NCBI GenBank assembly: GCA_016806645.1
Contig: JACSYO010000697.1
Location: 310,001 to 374,000 of the forward strand
Direction: 5' to 3'
DNA from: Ophiodon elongatus
Taxonomy: Eukaryota > Chordata > Actinopteri > Perciformes > Hexagrammidae
Length of the DNA: 64,000 nt
The translations under genes were made by a program, and so were the position numbers. How positions within the stretch are numbered: position 1 is the first letter of the stretch; the number at the start of each line of letters is the position of its first letter. A model generated the notes under the pieces. The model saw only the letters and a program-made list of their open reading frames with translations, was not told the DNA's origin and ran no database searches. Positions 1-11,100 of this stretch are shown here, in pieces.

Positions 1-286
1 GCATCCCTATCAGGATGACAGGATACATGACATGAAGTGTCATTTGGTTGCAATTGTACAGTGACAAATGAGGAGCGCATACGTAGATAACTAAAGAGTC
101 ACCTCTGCTGCAGTTTTCAATCTATTTCTGATTCCAAACTATTTTCTCAAGTTCCTCTGTTGCATCCAAATTTTCATCTAAGTCCACATTCATTTGTAAT
201 CACCAGTGACCTTATCGGTTTCATAGTGTGAAATGATTTTATGATTTATGCCTATGCATAAGTGCTTTGCGCCCTCCAGGACTGTT

Positions 287-290
<4 letters not shown>

Positions 291-344
<54 letters not shown>
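291..344. repeat. (TC)n microsatellite
   Basis: About 27 uninterrupted TC units. The SLSLSL and EREREREREER-type open frames across it are artefacts of the repeat. Confidence 0.97.
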
Positions 345-346
<2 letters not shown>

Positions 347-1064
347 TCTATCTCTCTTTGTGTCATCTCAGCAGCAGCAATACAGTGTTGTATCCCATCA
401 ATGTTATGTCTTGATGTTAAAATGATGTTTAAAAATGAAAGCTCCAAGACAAAAGTGACATACTATGTTCTGTGTTGAAAATCAGCTGAAGTATGAAAAG
501 TCTGTCAAAAATCTCGACGACTGTAGGATTTATTTACACAATTAAAAGTCTGATAACAGGTTTGGGCGGTAAATGTAAGAGTCAAACAGTCATTTTCATA
601 TTTTTCATTATAGACTATAATAAACCAGCCTTAGTCGTTATGAATGTTTTTGATGTGGCATAAAGTCATACTTCTGAACACAAAAAAATGTGTGTGTGAA
701 TACGGATCCAACTGATGCTTAAAATCCCTTTAGCACTTCATCCACTATGCAGTGAATGTCAGCTCCATGTTTCAGTCATCGCAATAGTGCATGACAGACT
801 TCTCTTCAAAGGAAATCCACTTTTACATTTTGAAGAAAGTCATCAGCACACTTCTCAGAAGCCCAACACCAGCTTACTGGGAAAAAAGATTTAAAAGGAA
901 GAAGAAAAAAAATACTGCTGTCATTGAAAAACTCACTAGTATCCAGTTTCGGTGGTTTCCATGTTTTCACTTGAAGGTGTCCATTGCCTTGCAGTACAAA
1001 GCATTTTCTAAGATGTCACTGTATCTGCATTTGTTAGTATAAAACCAGAGGAGGGCATGTTTTT

Positions 1065-1462
1065 AGCAGTGCTTGCTGAATGTTTGTAGGAATGGCAATG
1101 TCGGCCTGTCAGTCAATCCAACACTAAGTCCTGGATGGATGTAATGACATGAAATTTCTTTTGGGTGTTCATGGTTTTCAGAATCCCTCTGACCTTGGTG
1201 ATTCCCTGACTTTTCCCTTTGTGCCTTAATGAGGTTCACATTAGTGGTTTTGAGTAAAATATGGGTTATGACCAAATACTTGCAAAACTATAGGTGTGCT
1301 AGAGCAAATGTTAGCATGCTAACGCGCTGAACTCTGATGGTAAACATTATACATGCTAAACATCAGCTTTGCCATTGTGAGCATGTTAGCATACCAATGT
1401 TAAGTACCACTGTGCCGACAGTAAGTACAGCCTCACAGAGCCACTAGCGTGGTTCCAGACTT
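1065..1462. repeat. Interspersed repeat with ATGTTAGCATGCTAA core, copy 1
   Basis: The stretch contains CAAATGTTAGCATGCTAA, AACATCAGCTTTGCCATTGT, GAGCATGTTAGCAT and ends CCTCACAGAGCCACTAGCGT. I recognise this arrangement as a short non-autonomous repeat common in percomorph fish genomes. A second partial copy in the same orientation lies at about 14270-14450, which supports the call internally. Confidence 0.75.
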
Positions 1463-1796
1463 GAGTCTGGTCTCTCTACTCCTACGGTACTATTTGAATA
1501 TTGATGCATTTGAGCCACAGCAGCACCATTTTCAATGCAAAATGCACTGTCATAATGTCAAAATTCAGAAAGAACAAACATGGCCCACAAGCCCACAAAA
1601 CTCATTTCAGCTTCTGATAGGATCCCAAAAAATTCATGTTTTCTGTCATTCTTAATTTCTAGAAAATTGAAAGTTAAACACTGCTCAGTTAACTCTGACA
1701 AAATGCACCTTGGAATGATTAAAGTAAAAGTTATCTGGGCCAGTCAAGCTGTGTCTCGAGAACAAGGCCACATGCAATTGGTCTGGCAGTACTTAC

Positions 1797-1923
1797 AGTT
1801 GTTTTTGACAGTGTGTGTGTTTTTTCTGCGTGAGTCAGAGACAATCCCTTGAATCTCCACTCTGACAAAGGAGTCCAGGGCTTTGCCACTCCTGGAGATG
1901 GGTAGGTTGGACCCACTAATCAC
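1797..1923 (-). CDS. plcz1: plcz1 exon: first part of C2 domain
   Basis: It reads VISGSNLPISRSGKALDSFV, RVEIQGIVSDSRRKNTHTVKNN and leaves one base (T) of a split codon. The match is to the first strands of the PLC C2 domain, with the short serine-rich loop and lost first Asp typical of zeta (zeta: LISGIQLPLTHSS...; delta: VISGQQLPKVN...IVDP). Acceptor TATCTGCAG|GTGATT, donor AACAACT|GTAAGT. The next exon (expected FNPxW...) is not seen between here and position 1. Confidence 0.88.
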
Positions 1924-4900
1924 CTGCAGATAGACACACAGAAATGCATTTCTGATCATCACAGAGGTTGTGTATGAGAACGTAATTGATATCAGGGAAG
2001 AGCAGTAAATATAAAAGAGAAGAGAAAACCAGAGAGCCGGTAAGAGTCGAGAAAAGAAGAGAGGGGGCGAGGGCTGTAATTACACTAGTCTGGAGAGAGG
2101 CAGGCTTATCTGCAGTCCTCTCACACTGAGCCGTCCCTTCCCCGGCTCTGATCAAAGACAAACCTGCATGTACTTATCGCGACATGCACCGCTTGGCACT
2201 GATGGAGCTTTACAGTGTCCGGACCAAAATTACAGTGCCTTTCTTTGCTAAAGTCATGCTACAAAACACCCTGTATTATGCTTATTCACAGTTACAGTGG
2301 TCCACACGTATAGAAGAGTTTAGAGTTGTCATTGCAAGATTCTCTATTGAAAAACAAACCATTGCTTGTAGTTGACAGTTTTATGCTAAATAGACTCATG
2401 AGAGCTCAAGGGGAAATATTGTTTTTCTAAGCAGATGAATAATTTACTGTTTAAAGATTGAAAACTCAACCCTATCTAAGTTACACTACTCATGACTCTT
2501 ATTTCCACTGAGTTGAGAGCTGAGTCAAGATTGCAGGATTTTCCCTGAAGTGATCAAATAATACAGAATGATGATGTGAATAAATATAGGTAGGGTGTCT
2601 CCCGGGGCACCCAAAAACGGAGCACACCACATTTATATTTCATGCACTGTGCTCGGATGGTGTAGTGTGTGTGTGTGTGTGTGTGTGTGCATCCTCCTTT
2701 AGAAGAGAATGTCTGACGGGCTCATCCATCATCATGAACTATTGTCTGATCAAGATGTATTTCCTGCATCAGACAACAGCAAAAACTTTAAATTATAATA
2801 GAATGAAATACTGTATAAAGCAAAGGATATAGCCGATGTAACAGGCTACATTTAAAAAAAAAAAAAGCTACAATACTGACTGAGCTCAATTTAGGAAATA
2901 ATCTATGACTGAGTCTTTTTGAAAAACAAAAACACATTTGCGGTCAGTTTAAATGATTCATAGCTGTTCATAAGACTGATTCCGGCAGAGTAAGATGGTC
3001 CCTCGTCTACCACTTCTGCAGTGAGTCCCATGTGATCCCAGGCAATTCCACATATTGTCTTTGCAGTACAAAGCCTAAGATATCTCTCGAGTCCCACCAT
3101 TATGTTCTACATGAAATCAAACTTTTGTATCTCTGTAATTGGACTTGGAAGAGTTAGTGTGTGACAGTCGTCCTGACGGCACACTAAAGAGATGTGACTG
3201 TTCTTTACAGCTTCATTCATAGCCGTGTGACTTGGACGCTGTACATGACAAGTGTCCACTAACATGATTAAAAGAATGGAAAATAAAATGATTTATTAAT
3301 TGTACCCGGGGTCTAATTGCATTGGATCACCCCTATCCTTTCCCTATACTTTCTGAAAGAGGTAATCTAATTAAACGGAGACTATCTCAGGGAGATTTAT
3401 GTTATTGTTGGTTCTCAGCATCCGGCAGGAAAGCATTTATCTCGAGGCTAAGAGTAAGATGAGCTCTTCTACACAACCTCTATATTGTGAGGCATAGACA
3501 AACACATACATGCACATAAAGCACACACACAGCCCTGTAACATTACACCTTAATCCATAAATCCACCCTGAGTGGATTATTCAGCGTTCAGTGCTCCTGA
3601 GCTGTACCTTGAGCAGCAGGTGTGTGGGTTTGTGGCCGTGCTGGCTGCAGCTGGGATCAAAGCCCCTCTCACTGGACATGAGCACCGTCGGCTTCAGGAC
3701 GTATCCACAGCCTCCATTGTCCTGGAAACGGCCATCATTAAGGTCCATAGACAAGCCCAGAGACTGGAAATTGAGAGCCACTGCAACACACCATGGAACA
3801 ATGTTTTGAACAATGAAAATGAGGAGCTATAGCTGGGATAACATTTTTGTTACAAGAACTAAATGGAGAATGCCTAAAGCTTGTTCAAATAAAACGGGCA
3901 GCACGAGATGATCTCCGGCATACCTTCTGTTTTCTAAGGTACCTTGTTCATTGTGCAGGAGGGATCTAAATTATATATTGACTTGAAATGTTTCCTCAAC
4001 AATTGCGTACATTGCATCAGAGACACATTCAGCTGTGTAATAAGTGCATCTGTAGTGGAATGTTTGCAGTGCAAAGCATGTGACCTGCATATATCATGTT
4101 TTCAGTTACATTTCATACGTGTGAATAGATTGTCAGACACAGGTTGGGGCAGGGTCTGCAATTACAGCGTCCAATAATGCAAAATACCTTTCATTTTGTC
4201 TCAACCAACACACTGCAGTGCATCTTTGTGCTTGGTTTTACATATATGTATGTCACGGGGTCGCAGTGAATGTTCTGCTCATCTAACTGTAATTGATCCT
4301 TCCAGGCTGCTGCTTTTTACCGCAGTCCCCTGCAACTGTGAAAAGTGCCGCTCACCATCTGCACAGCTGCCACCGAAGCACACAGACAGTCTGCTCAGCC
4401 ATCAGCAGGGCTTCGTGTCAGAATCAGTGGCTGACTGACTGAGCGATGGAGACGGATAAGGAGGATGTAAAGACAGACGAAGTGACGGAGCGAGACAGAT
4501 CAGGGTTGTGACTTTTACGTTCTCGGTAAGCACGTATTGCCAGGAGGCGTAAGGGTGTAAAGTTTATGAATGATTTATTTTTTTAAGAATAATTACTCTC
4601 CGGAGCAACGGTGATATGGAGTCAAGCCCAATGCTCATTTTGGACTAAGAAATGATAACGGGAAAAAAGAACTAATCTGTGACCCAGACAAGGATGTGGC
4701 TTAAAGAGAGAGAAAAAACACATTTGGGTGGGGGGGGGGGGCAAATCGATTTAGAAAATGTGTGATAAGGGCCAGGAGAGGACTTGCTCCGGGGCAAACA
4801 CAGATGAGGTGGTCAGGCTGTGGACCGGAATGAAATGTTCTTTTCATTGCTAATCGACAGGACACTTGGCCAGGTTGTTCCCTTTGAAGTTTTGACAATT

Positions 4901-5118
4901 TGAGTTTCCGAATTGCATTTCTCTCCATTTCAAAAGCTTGTAATGGATTGTGGTGGTTGTCCAGTGTGTGTCGAGAACTGCTGACTCAAGGAAACCAAAG
5001 AAAACTTCATGACTTTTTCTGAATTGGTGTTTTGACCAAAATTGAAATATTATTGGCATCAAAGTACTAATAAGATCAGGGATATTGTATTAACCATATT
5101 TTTTCATAATCCTTTTGC

Positions 5119-5178
<60 letters not shown>

Positions 5179-8100
5179 AACAAGCGCATACTCGCCCTCT
5201 CTGACTCACCGAGCTGTGAGCCAACGTTCCAAAACTCCTGAGGGTTGTAGTTGGAGGAAGACGTCCTCGAGCCTGCTGGGTAAATCCTGCTGAGGAACTT
5301 CTGGTTGTGCTGAACAAAATCTGCCGCTGAGTGAGAGGGCGCACAACACTCACAGGTCAAACGTCTCCTTTGACTCACGCTGATTAATCAGAAAGTCCAC
5401 TGATTCAAACTTCACAGATGTCATTACTGTGATGCTGTATATTTTGGTTTAACTTACAATGCCTGTTTGATGCAATGATCAAGGAAAAAGATTTAGGTTT
5501 ATCTGCAGGGACGTGGTCACTTTTTATTAGTATCAGATTTCAACGTTCCCGACTTATTCAAAATATTACCTAAAATAGGATACTATAAGGAAGATTCACC
5601 AATTTCTATATTATTTTAGCCTAATGTGAAACGTAAATTCCAATACCTGAAAAGGTGAACTGTTTGTCATGATCATCTTAATAATTATCTTCACTCTGGA
5701 CAGACTTGAAAAAGGCACACAGCTTCGGTCTGTGTGGAATCGTACCATAGATGTGTAGTTTCCCTGCTGGCCTGAGGACAACAAGGGACTACTCAAGTTT
5801 TACAGCACAGTCGAGACAGTTGGTGGTCCCTGCCCGCCAAGGCAACAAGCTCATAATGTAGCTGTGTGTCTGGAAAGTGTCACTCCTCCTCAGCAGGAGC
5901 CGATTTCATTTCTCTACATCACTCTGTTTCTCCAATATACTGCCGCACAGCAGCGCGGTGACAGTTTAACTGATTATCAGTTGATCCGAACCTCTGTGGG
6001 CTCTTTCCACTTCTCCAACGGTGAGAGTACAAGGTACATTTTTGGACTTGTGCTGTTGTGCTTTATTCCCTATAAAGTACTCCCCTACGTCGTATATGTC
6101 ATGTTCAATATGCTTTCGCTATTATGGAGGTTTATGGCGCCAGATGTAATTGCATTTCTCGTCCAAAGAGGACCTACAGAGACTTGTCCTTTGAGCTCAA
6201 TGTGATTATAAATCATGCAAATCTGCTGGGCTCATCAGAAGTACATTTTGTGATATCTGCAATTAAATCTACACATTCTTTACTACCTCAGAATCAGGCT
6301 TCCCTTTTCTCTTCACATAGTTTCAACTCCATACATAACATTTTACCTGAGGCTTTGGCTAGCTTATGAGCTTTCTTCTCTGCCATTGATGTGTTCTCAT
6401 AGTAGTTCTGACTGTCCCTGGAATGACTGAAGCTGTGGAACTTGACAGACCTGGTGTATACAACCAGGTCTGATAACGCCTCTGCCACAGCCACCTTCTT
6501 CTTCTACTCATTACATTTAGTGTGGAGAGAAAGACAAACCAAAAAGAGTGTTCACCAAATAGCAACAAATGGTGTTGAAATCTGTTCCTAAATCTAACTG
6601 ACTTACTTTCATCTTTGACCCTGCCTTTCTGGGGGACCAGAACTTTGCCTTGGTTCGATGATCTTCTTCCTCCTCCTCACCCTCCTCCTCATCCTCGCCC
6701 TCATCTACACTCTCCTCTGCCTCTGTCCCTGCTGCGCCCTCAGTCTCAATGTGAGCCTTTAGCTTTTTATTCTTGATGAGGATCTTATACTTCAGGTCCT
6801 GGTTTCCCCACAAATACACAAACAGCATGAATTCACACATGAATAAATGCAAAGGTACCTTCATCATGGCACCTACATTCACCATCACACAGTTGCATCA
6901 GTCAAGCAAACTCCAAGTCATTCCGCTTCCTGCAACCTCAAACTTAGAAAACAAACATCAAAACATTTGCTTTGCACAAACCGCCCCCTCTCTGATTTAT
7001 CAAAAAGATGCTATTCTTCAAAGAGTCGCGCTGTAGCCACATCCACACCAGTACGTACACACAGCCAAGTTCGTTGGGATAAGGAAGCAGAAAGCAGCAG
7101 GTGTACTAAATCACTGAATCAAACACATGCTGCTACATTTCACCGCCCTGGCACCAAATCTGTTGGTACTCTATAGGGCTCTTTATGCAGATGAGCAGCA
7201 ATATGCTAAAAGTAAGAAAAAAAAAGAACGTTATGATCTGGACTTGGAAGCAGCTCCATGGTAAGCCACACGGCAGGAAGTCACCCTGTCAGCTTCAATG
7301 TATGCACAGGCAAAATATGCAAAATAATTACAGCTCTCTCGACATTTACAACCCATAAGCTTCCATACAGTATGAAAATTATAAGCTTCAGAGCTGCCTT
7401 TGGCACGGTACTCTTTAATTTTTCATTGCTGTTGCACAAAACTATAGAGTCTGGAGAGCTAGACGAGAGGCTTTGCTTATGTCGATGTAATTTAGGATAA
7501 AAATGTGCCCATGTTTACAGTATAAAAAGAGTAAAAACTGATTTAAAGCCTTTAATCTAAATGGTCAGAGTGGAGAATAAAGTAATGAACAGTTTTGAGA
7601 ATTGCATTGTGGTTACACTTTCATAATTGGATGGTAACTTGGGTGTGAAGCTGCATGAGTGTCACACATGAACACTGATTCAGTATTCCAGTTGCTGGGA
7701 GTTAATAGTCAAGATGAAACCATTAGTGCTGAGGCTCCTATCTAAGCCCCCACTTCCTGAGTCATAAAGATAAAGAACGATATGGGGAAGAAAATCTTAT
7801 ATGCACACTCAGGATAAAACACATCTCATTTCTTGTTGTAAATTCCAAAGCAGTAAGAAGTCTGAGGCAGCAAGAAACTCTAGCGAGACAGCACACATTC
7901 ATCCACTCGCAGAGAAAAGACCTTCATCCTCCTCGTCATATTCAATAGACTGTAGAGAATGTGCCAGCGTCTCTCAGGCCAGTCGCTCAGTCAAGGGTTT
8001 AGGCGGACGCTTTCATTGGAGAAGTCAGAACCCAAACGAACGTTAGGGCGTAATCTAAACGAACGATCAGCTCAAGTGCCTCAGCATGCTTAAAATGATG

Positions 8101-11100
8101 GGCACTTCTCCGGATCAACCACATCACATTCGATTTTGAGAATCTCTGAGAGATTAAAGAGGCTTGCAAATGCAGGCGTCCATTTACCCCCGTATCCCAG
8201 TGGAGGAGAGAGGCACAGGAAGCCTCAGAAAGAGACTAATGAGGCCTTCTGTGACGACCGAAAGGTCTCCTTTTCTTCCTTGTTTTGCTTTACAATGACA
8301 TGCGATGAGGATTTATACATACAAACACTGTCATGCCTCTGCCTGCACCAGCAGCTCTAACATTAAACGCAGATCCTGGTTCTGATTTACCACTCCGATA
8401 GTCTTTTCTGAGTCTTACATTGGGGCTAGGGAGGTCTCCAGTGGTTGGGTGATCCAAGGGAGTTCTCAGCAGCTTTTCCCCGAGGATAGAGATGAGGTAC
8501 TTGGACATGACCTCTTGCTGCTCCTGGGAGCAATGATTTTCTAATGACAGGATCACCGGGTAAGCAGACACCTGTCAAGAAATAATCACATCAAAAAGAA
8601 TCATGATTTAAACCCTATTTCCAGCAATTAGCATCAACCTAGAACTACTGCTCTATCGTCATGCTCTAAATTCTCTCGGCACATCACAGAGAATGGCCTG
8701 AATCAAAGGCAACTTGCAAGCAAAGCATTACGATCAGAGATGCTATTAATTAGAGCAAATGCAGCTAAGTAGGGACTCCTGGCGGCTATGGAGGCAGGAG
8801 TGTACACTGCTCCAGAATATGTCATGTAACACATTACAAGCTGTTACCTCGAAGGCATGTTGCTCCACAGTGGTGATGACGTCCTTAAATAATATCTTGG
8901 TGGTCAGGGTGTAGCCATGGTAGACTATGGGCTCCACATCTGGCCCATCCCAGCAGTCAATCTCCAGACAGCGACAGCCTTTCCTCAGAGCGCTGCGCCG
9001 CAGAGAGACACACACATGAGCACATGCATTCATACAGAGACACATGCAAGACACTTATAATGTGCTGCATGAGAAATTAGAAGTGAAGTGTTGAAGCACA
9101 AACAGAGCTTTTTCCTTTCCACGCACAAATTTAAGCCGTCATAACCACTCCCATACAAGTGACACATTACTGTATATTATATTACAGTGTAATGCATTGC
9201 AATCTACTAATTTAATCCAAAAGCTTCTTCTACATGAGTGGATCTGATCTGCTCCTCAAATGGTGCTGGTACATTTCCATTTGTGCTTTCTTTATTAAAT
9301 CAAATATGGTCAGGTATATTCAGTACAGACTGTGTCTTGGTGTTATAAGATATTGCTTTTTTGTATTGTGTTGGTAGTGAAAAAGTGGGGTGGGGAAATT
9401 ATATTTTTTCTTGCAACCTTGATGCAAATTTAAATCACCCTTTTACTCCAGACATTTTAACTGTGGGACGGTTTTGCTTGTTGGGGAATCAGCCTTTTCT
9501 ACCAGTTTATTGTTGTTTTATGATGCCACACATGTGCATGCGCCTTCGGTGTCTTTCTTCAACAGTTGGAGTCTGTTGTCATGCTGTTTTTTCACCTCAG
9601 TTCTCAGCTATGTTTTCTCTTTGGTCACAGAAATGTCATGATGATTGTCTCGCTGTAGTTTGTGCATTGCAGAGTTGCTTTGTAAAAACACTGCTGCTGT
9701 GAGCAAAGTCGCGGCGTAAGTCACATTGTGACTGCCTCCCGCATTGCAAAGGGGCGACTGGAGGATCTACAGCACATCATCTGATAGGTTCATTTTCATC
9801 TCGTACATTTGTAATCATAATATTTTGGCTATTTTGTAATCTTTTGTATGTATTTTTTATTATATATTTGTGTTTGATTAAAATACAGTTGACTAGGGAG
9901 AGCAATAGCACGTGGAGAAAGTGAGATTAAAATCCAGAACATGTGCTTACAAGGTGAATGAGTTCATTCTGACAGAGCAAATAAGCCTCATAAGAGCTGG
10001 GAAGTAATTAGCTTAGTTTAGCATGAAATCTTTTTTGTTGGTGTATTTTCTGTTTGTGTACAGTTTAAACACACAAGATACAATACAATTTTGTTAATTT
10101 GTTACTTTTAAAATGTGGGTGTATCCTTTGTCTTTAGACTAAAAATGACCTGACTCTAGCTCCAGCTATCATGCACAAACATGAGTATTTCTATGCTAAG
10201 CTAAGCTAACAATGGCCTGACTATAGCGCTAACATTCATGCACAGACATGAGAGTCTTTATGCTAAGCTAGGCTAACAATGGCCTGACTCTAGCACCACC
10301 TATCATGCACAGACATGAGAGTAGTATCAACCTTTTCATCTGACTCTTATAAAGAAAGCAAATAGGTGTATTTACCTTCTCTTTTTTTTACAATTTCTTT
10401 ACAGTTGTTTTCAAGTGGGCACTATGAATGTGTTATGTTGGTGCTCAGTTCCCATGTAAGTATTGTTTAAGCTGAAACAGTTCAATGGTAAATTATAAAT
10501 AGTCAATTGCCTCTTCAGATTTCACCATTATTTGTCAGTTGTTTGTTTCACAACATATAAGCTCTTGTGAATCTTTTAATTCTTCCTCTAACAAATGCAT
10601 TTGGCCATTTTCTTTTTTTCTACACGCACCTGTGAGGCAGTGGGGTTTCTAAAAAGCCACCTTTTACTCCTGACACTTTGCTCTCCTCTCTATATGATTC
10701 ATCCATTATCTAAACCAGAGCTTCCAGGCGGCTGGTTTGGAGGCTTCCACTCTACTAGCCGGCCAGGGCTCTCAGCACATTCACAAGGACCATAAATACA
10801 TCCCTTCTGCTGCCATCAGCCCCTTTTGTAATCACTTTCATTGTCCCATAAAGGGACCACAGCAAATTCACTGGGCCTCAGCACACGAGTGGGTCAATGA
10901 AATGAGCGAATCCCGATAACACACATGTAGGTCTGGGGAAGAGACTTTAGAGAGAAGGTCAAAGTGTAATGAGGGCCTTATCTAGGTGTTCTTGACCCAC
11001 GTTAAATAGCAGATTAATTAGATATAAAGATTTAGAAGATAATTTGATGTTGGTTAATTTGCAAGTGTAATTACACCTATGTCTGTGCAATTCAGTCATG

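Larger units (their letters stand above)
1..1796. other. Sequence 3' of last visible plcz1 exon, no exon found
   Basis: I read both strands for the missing C2 motifs (FNPxWxE, ELALxRFVVED, GYRHxPL) and found none. It holds a TC microsatellite near 291-344 and an interspersed repeat at 1065-1462; the remainder looks like unique AT-rich intron. Short open frames here lack any recognisable protein feature. Confidence 0.5.

Noticed and set aside
122..193. Minus-strand frame MNVDLDENLDATEELEKIVW ending at a stop
   Set aside because: Acidic and protein-like but only 23 residues, no acceptor in front of it, and no match to the PLC C-terminus.
248..478. Frames of Ser-Leu, Glu-Arg, Cys-Val or His-Thr repeats over microsatellites (also at 5042-5378, 17700-18037, 30588-30938, 35889-36170, 55372-56164, 58829-59044)
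   Set aside because: They are translations of TC, GA, GT or CA runs, open on several frames at once and without other protein features.
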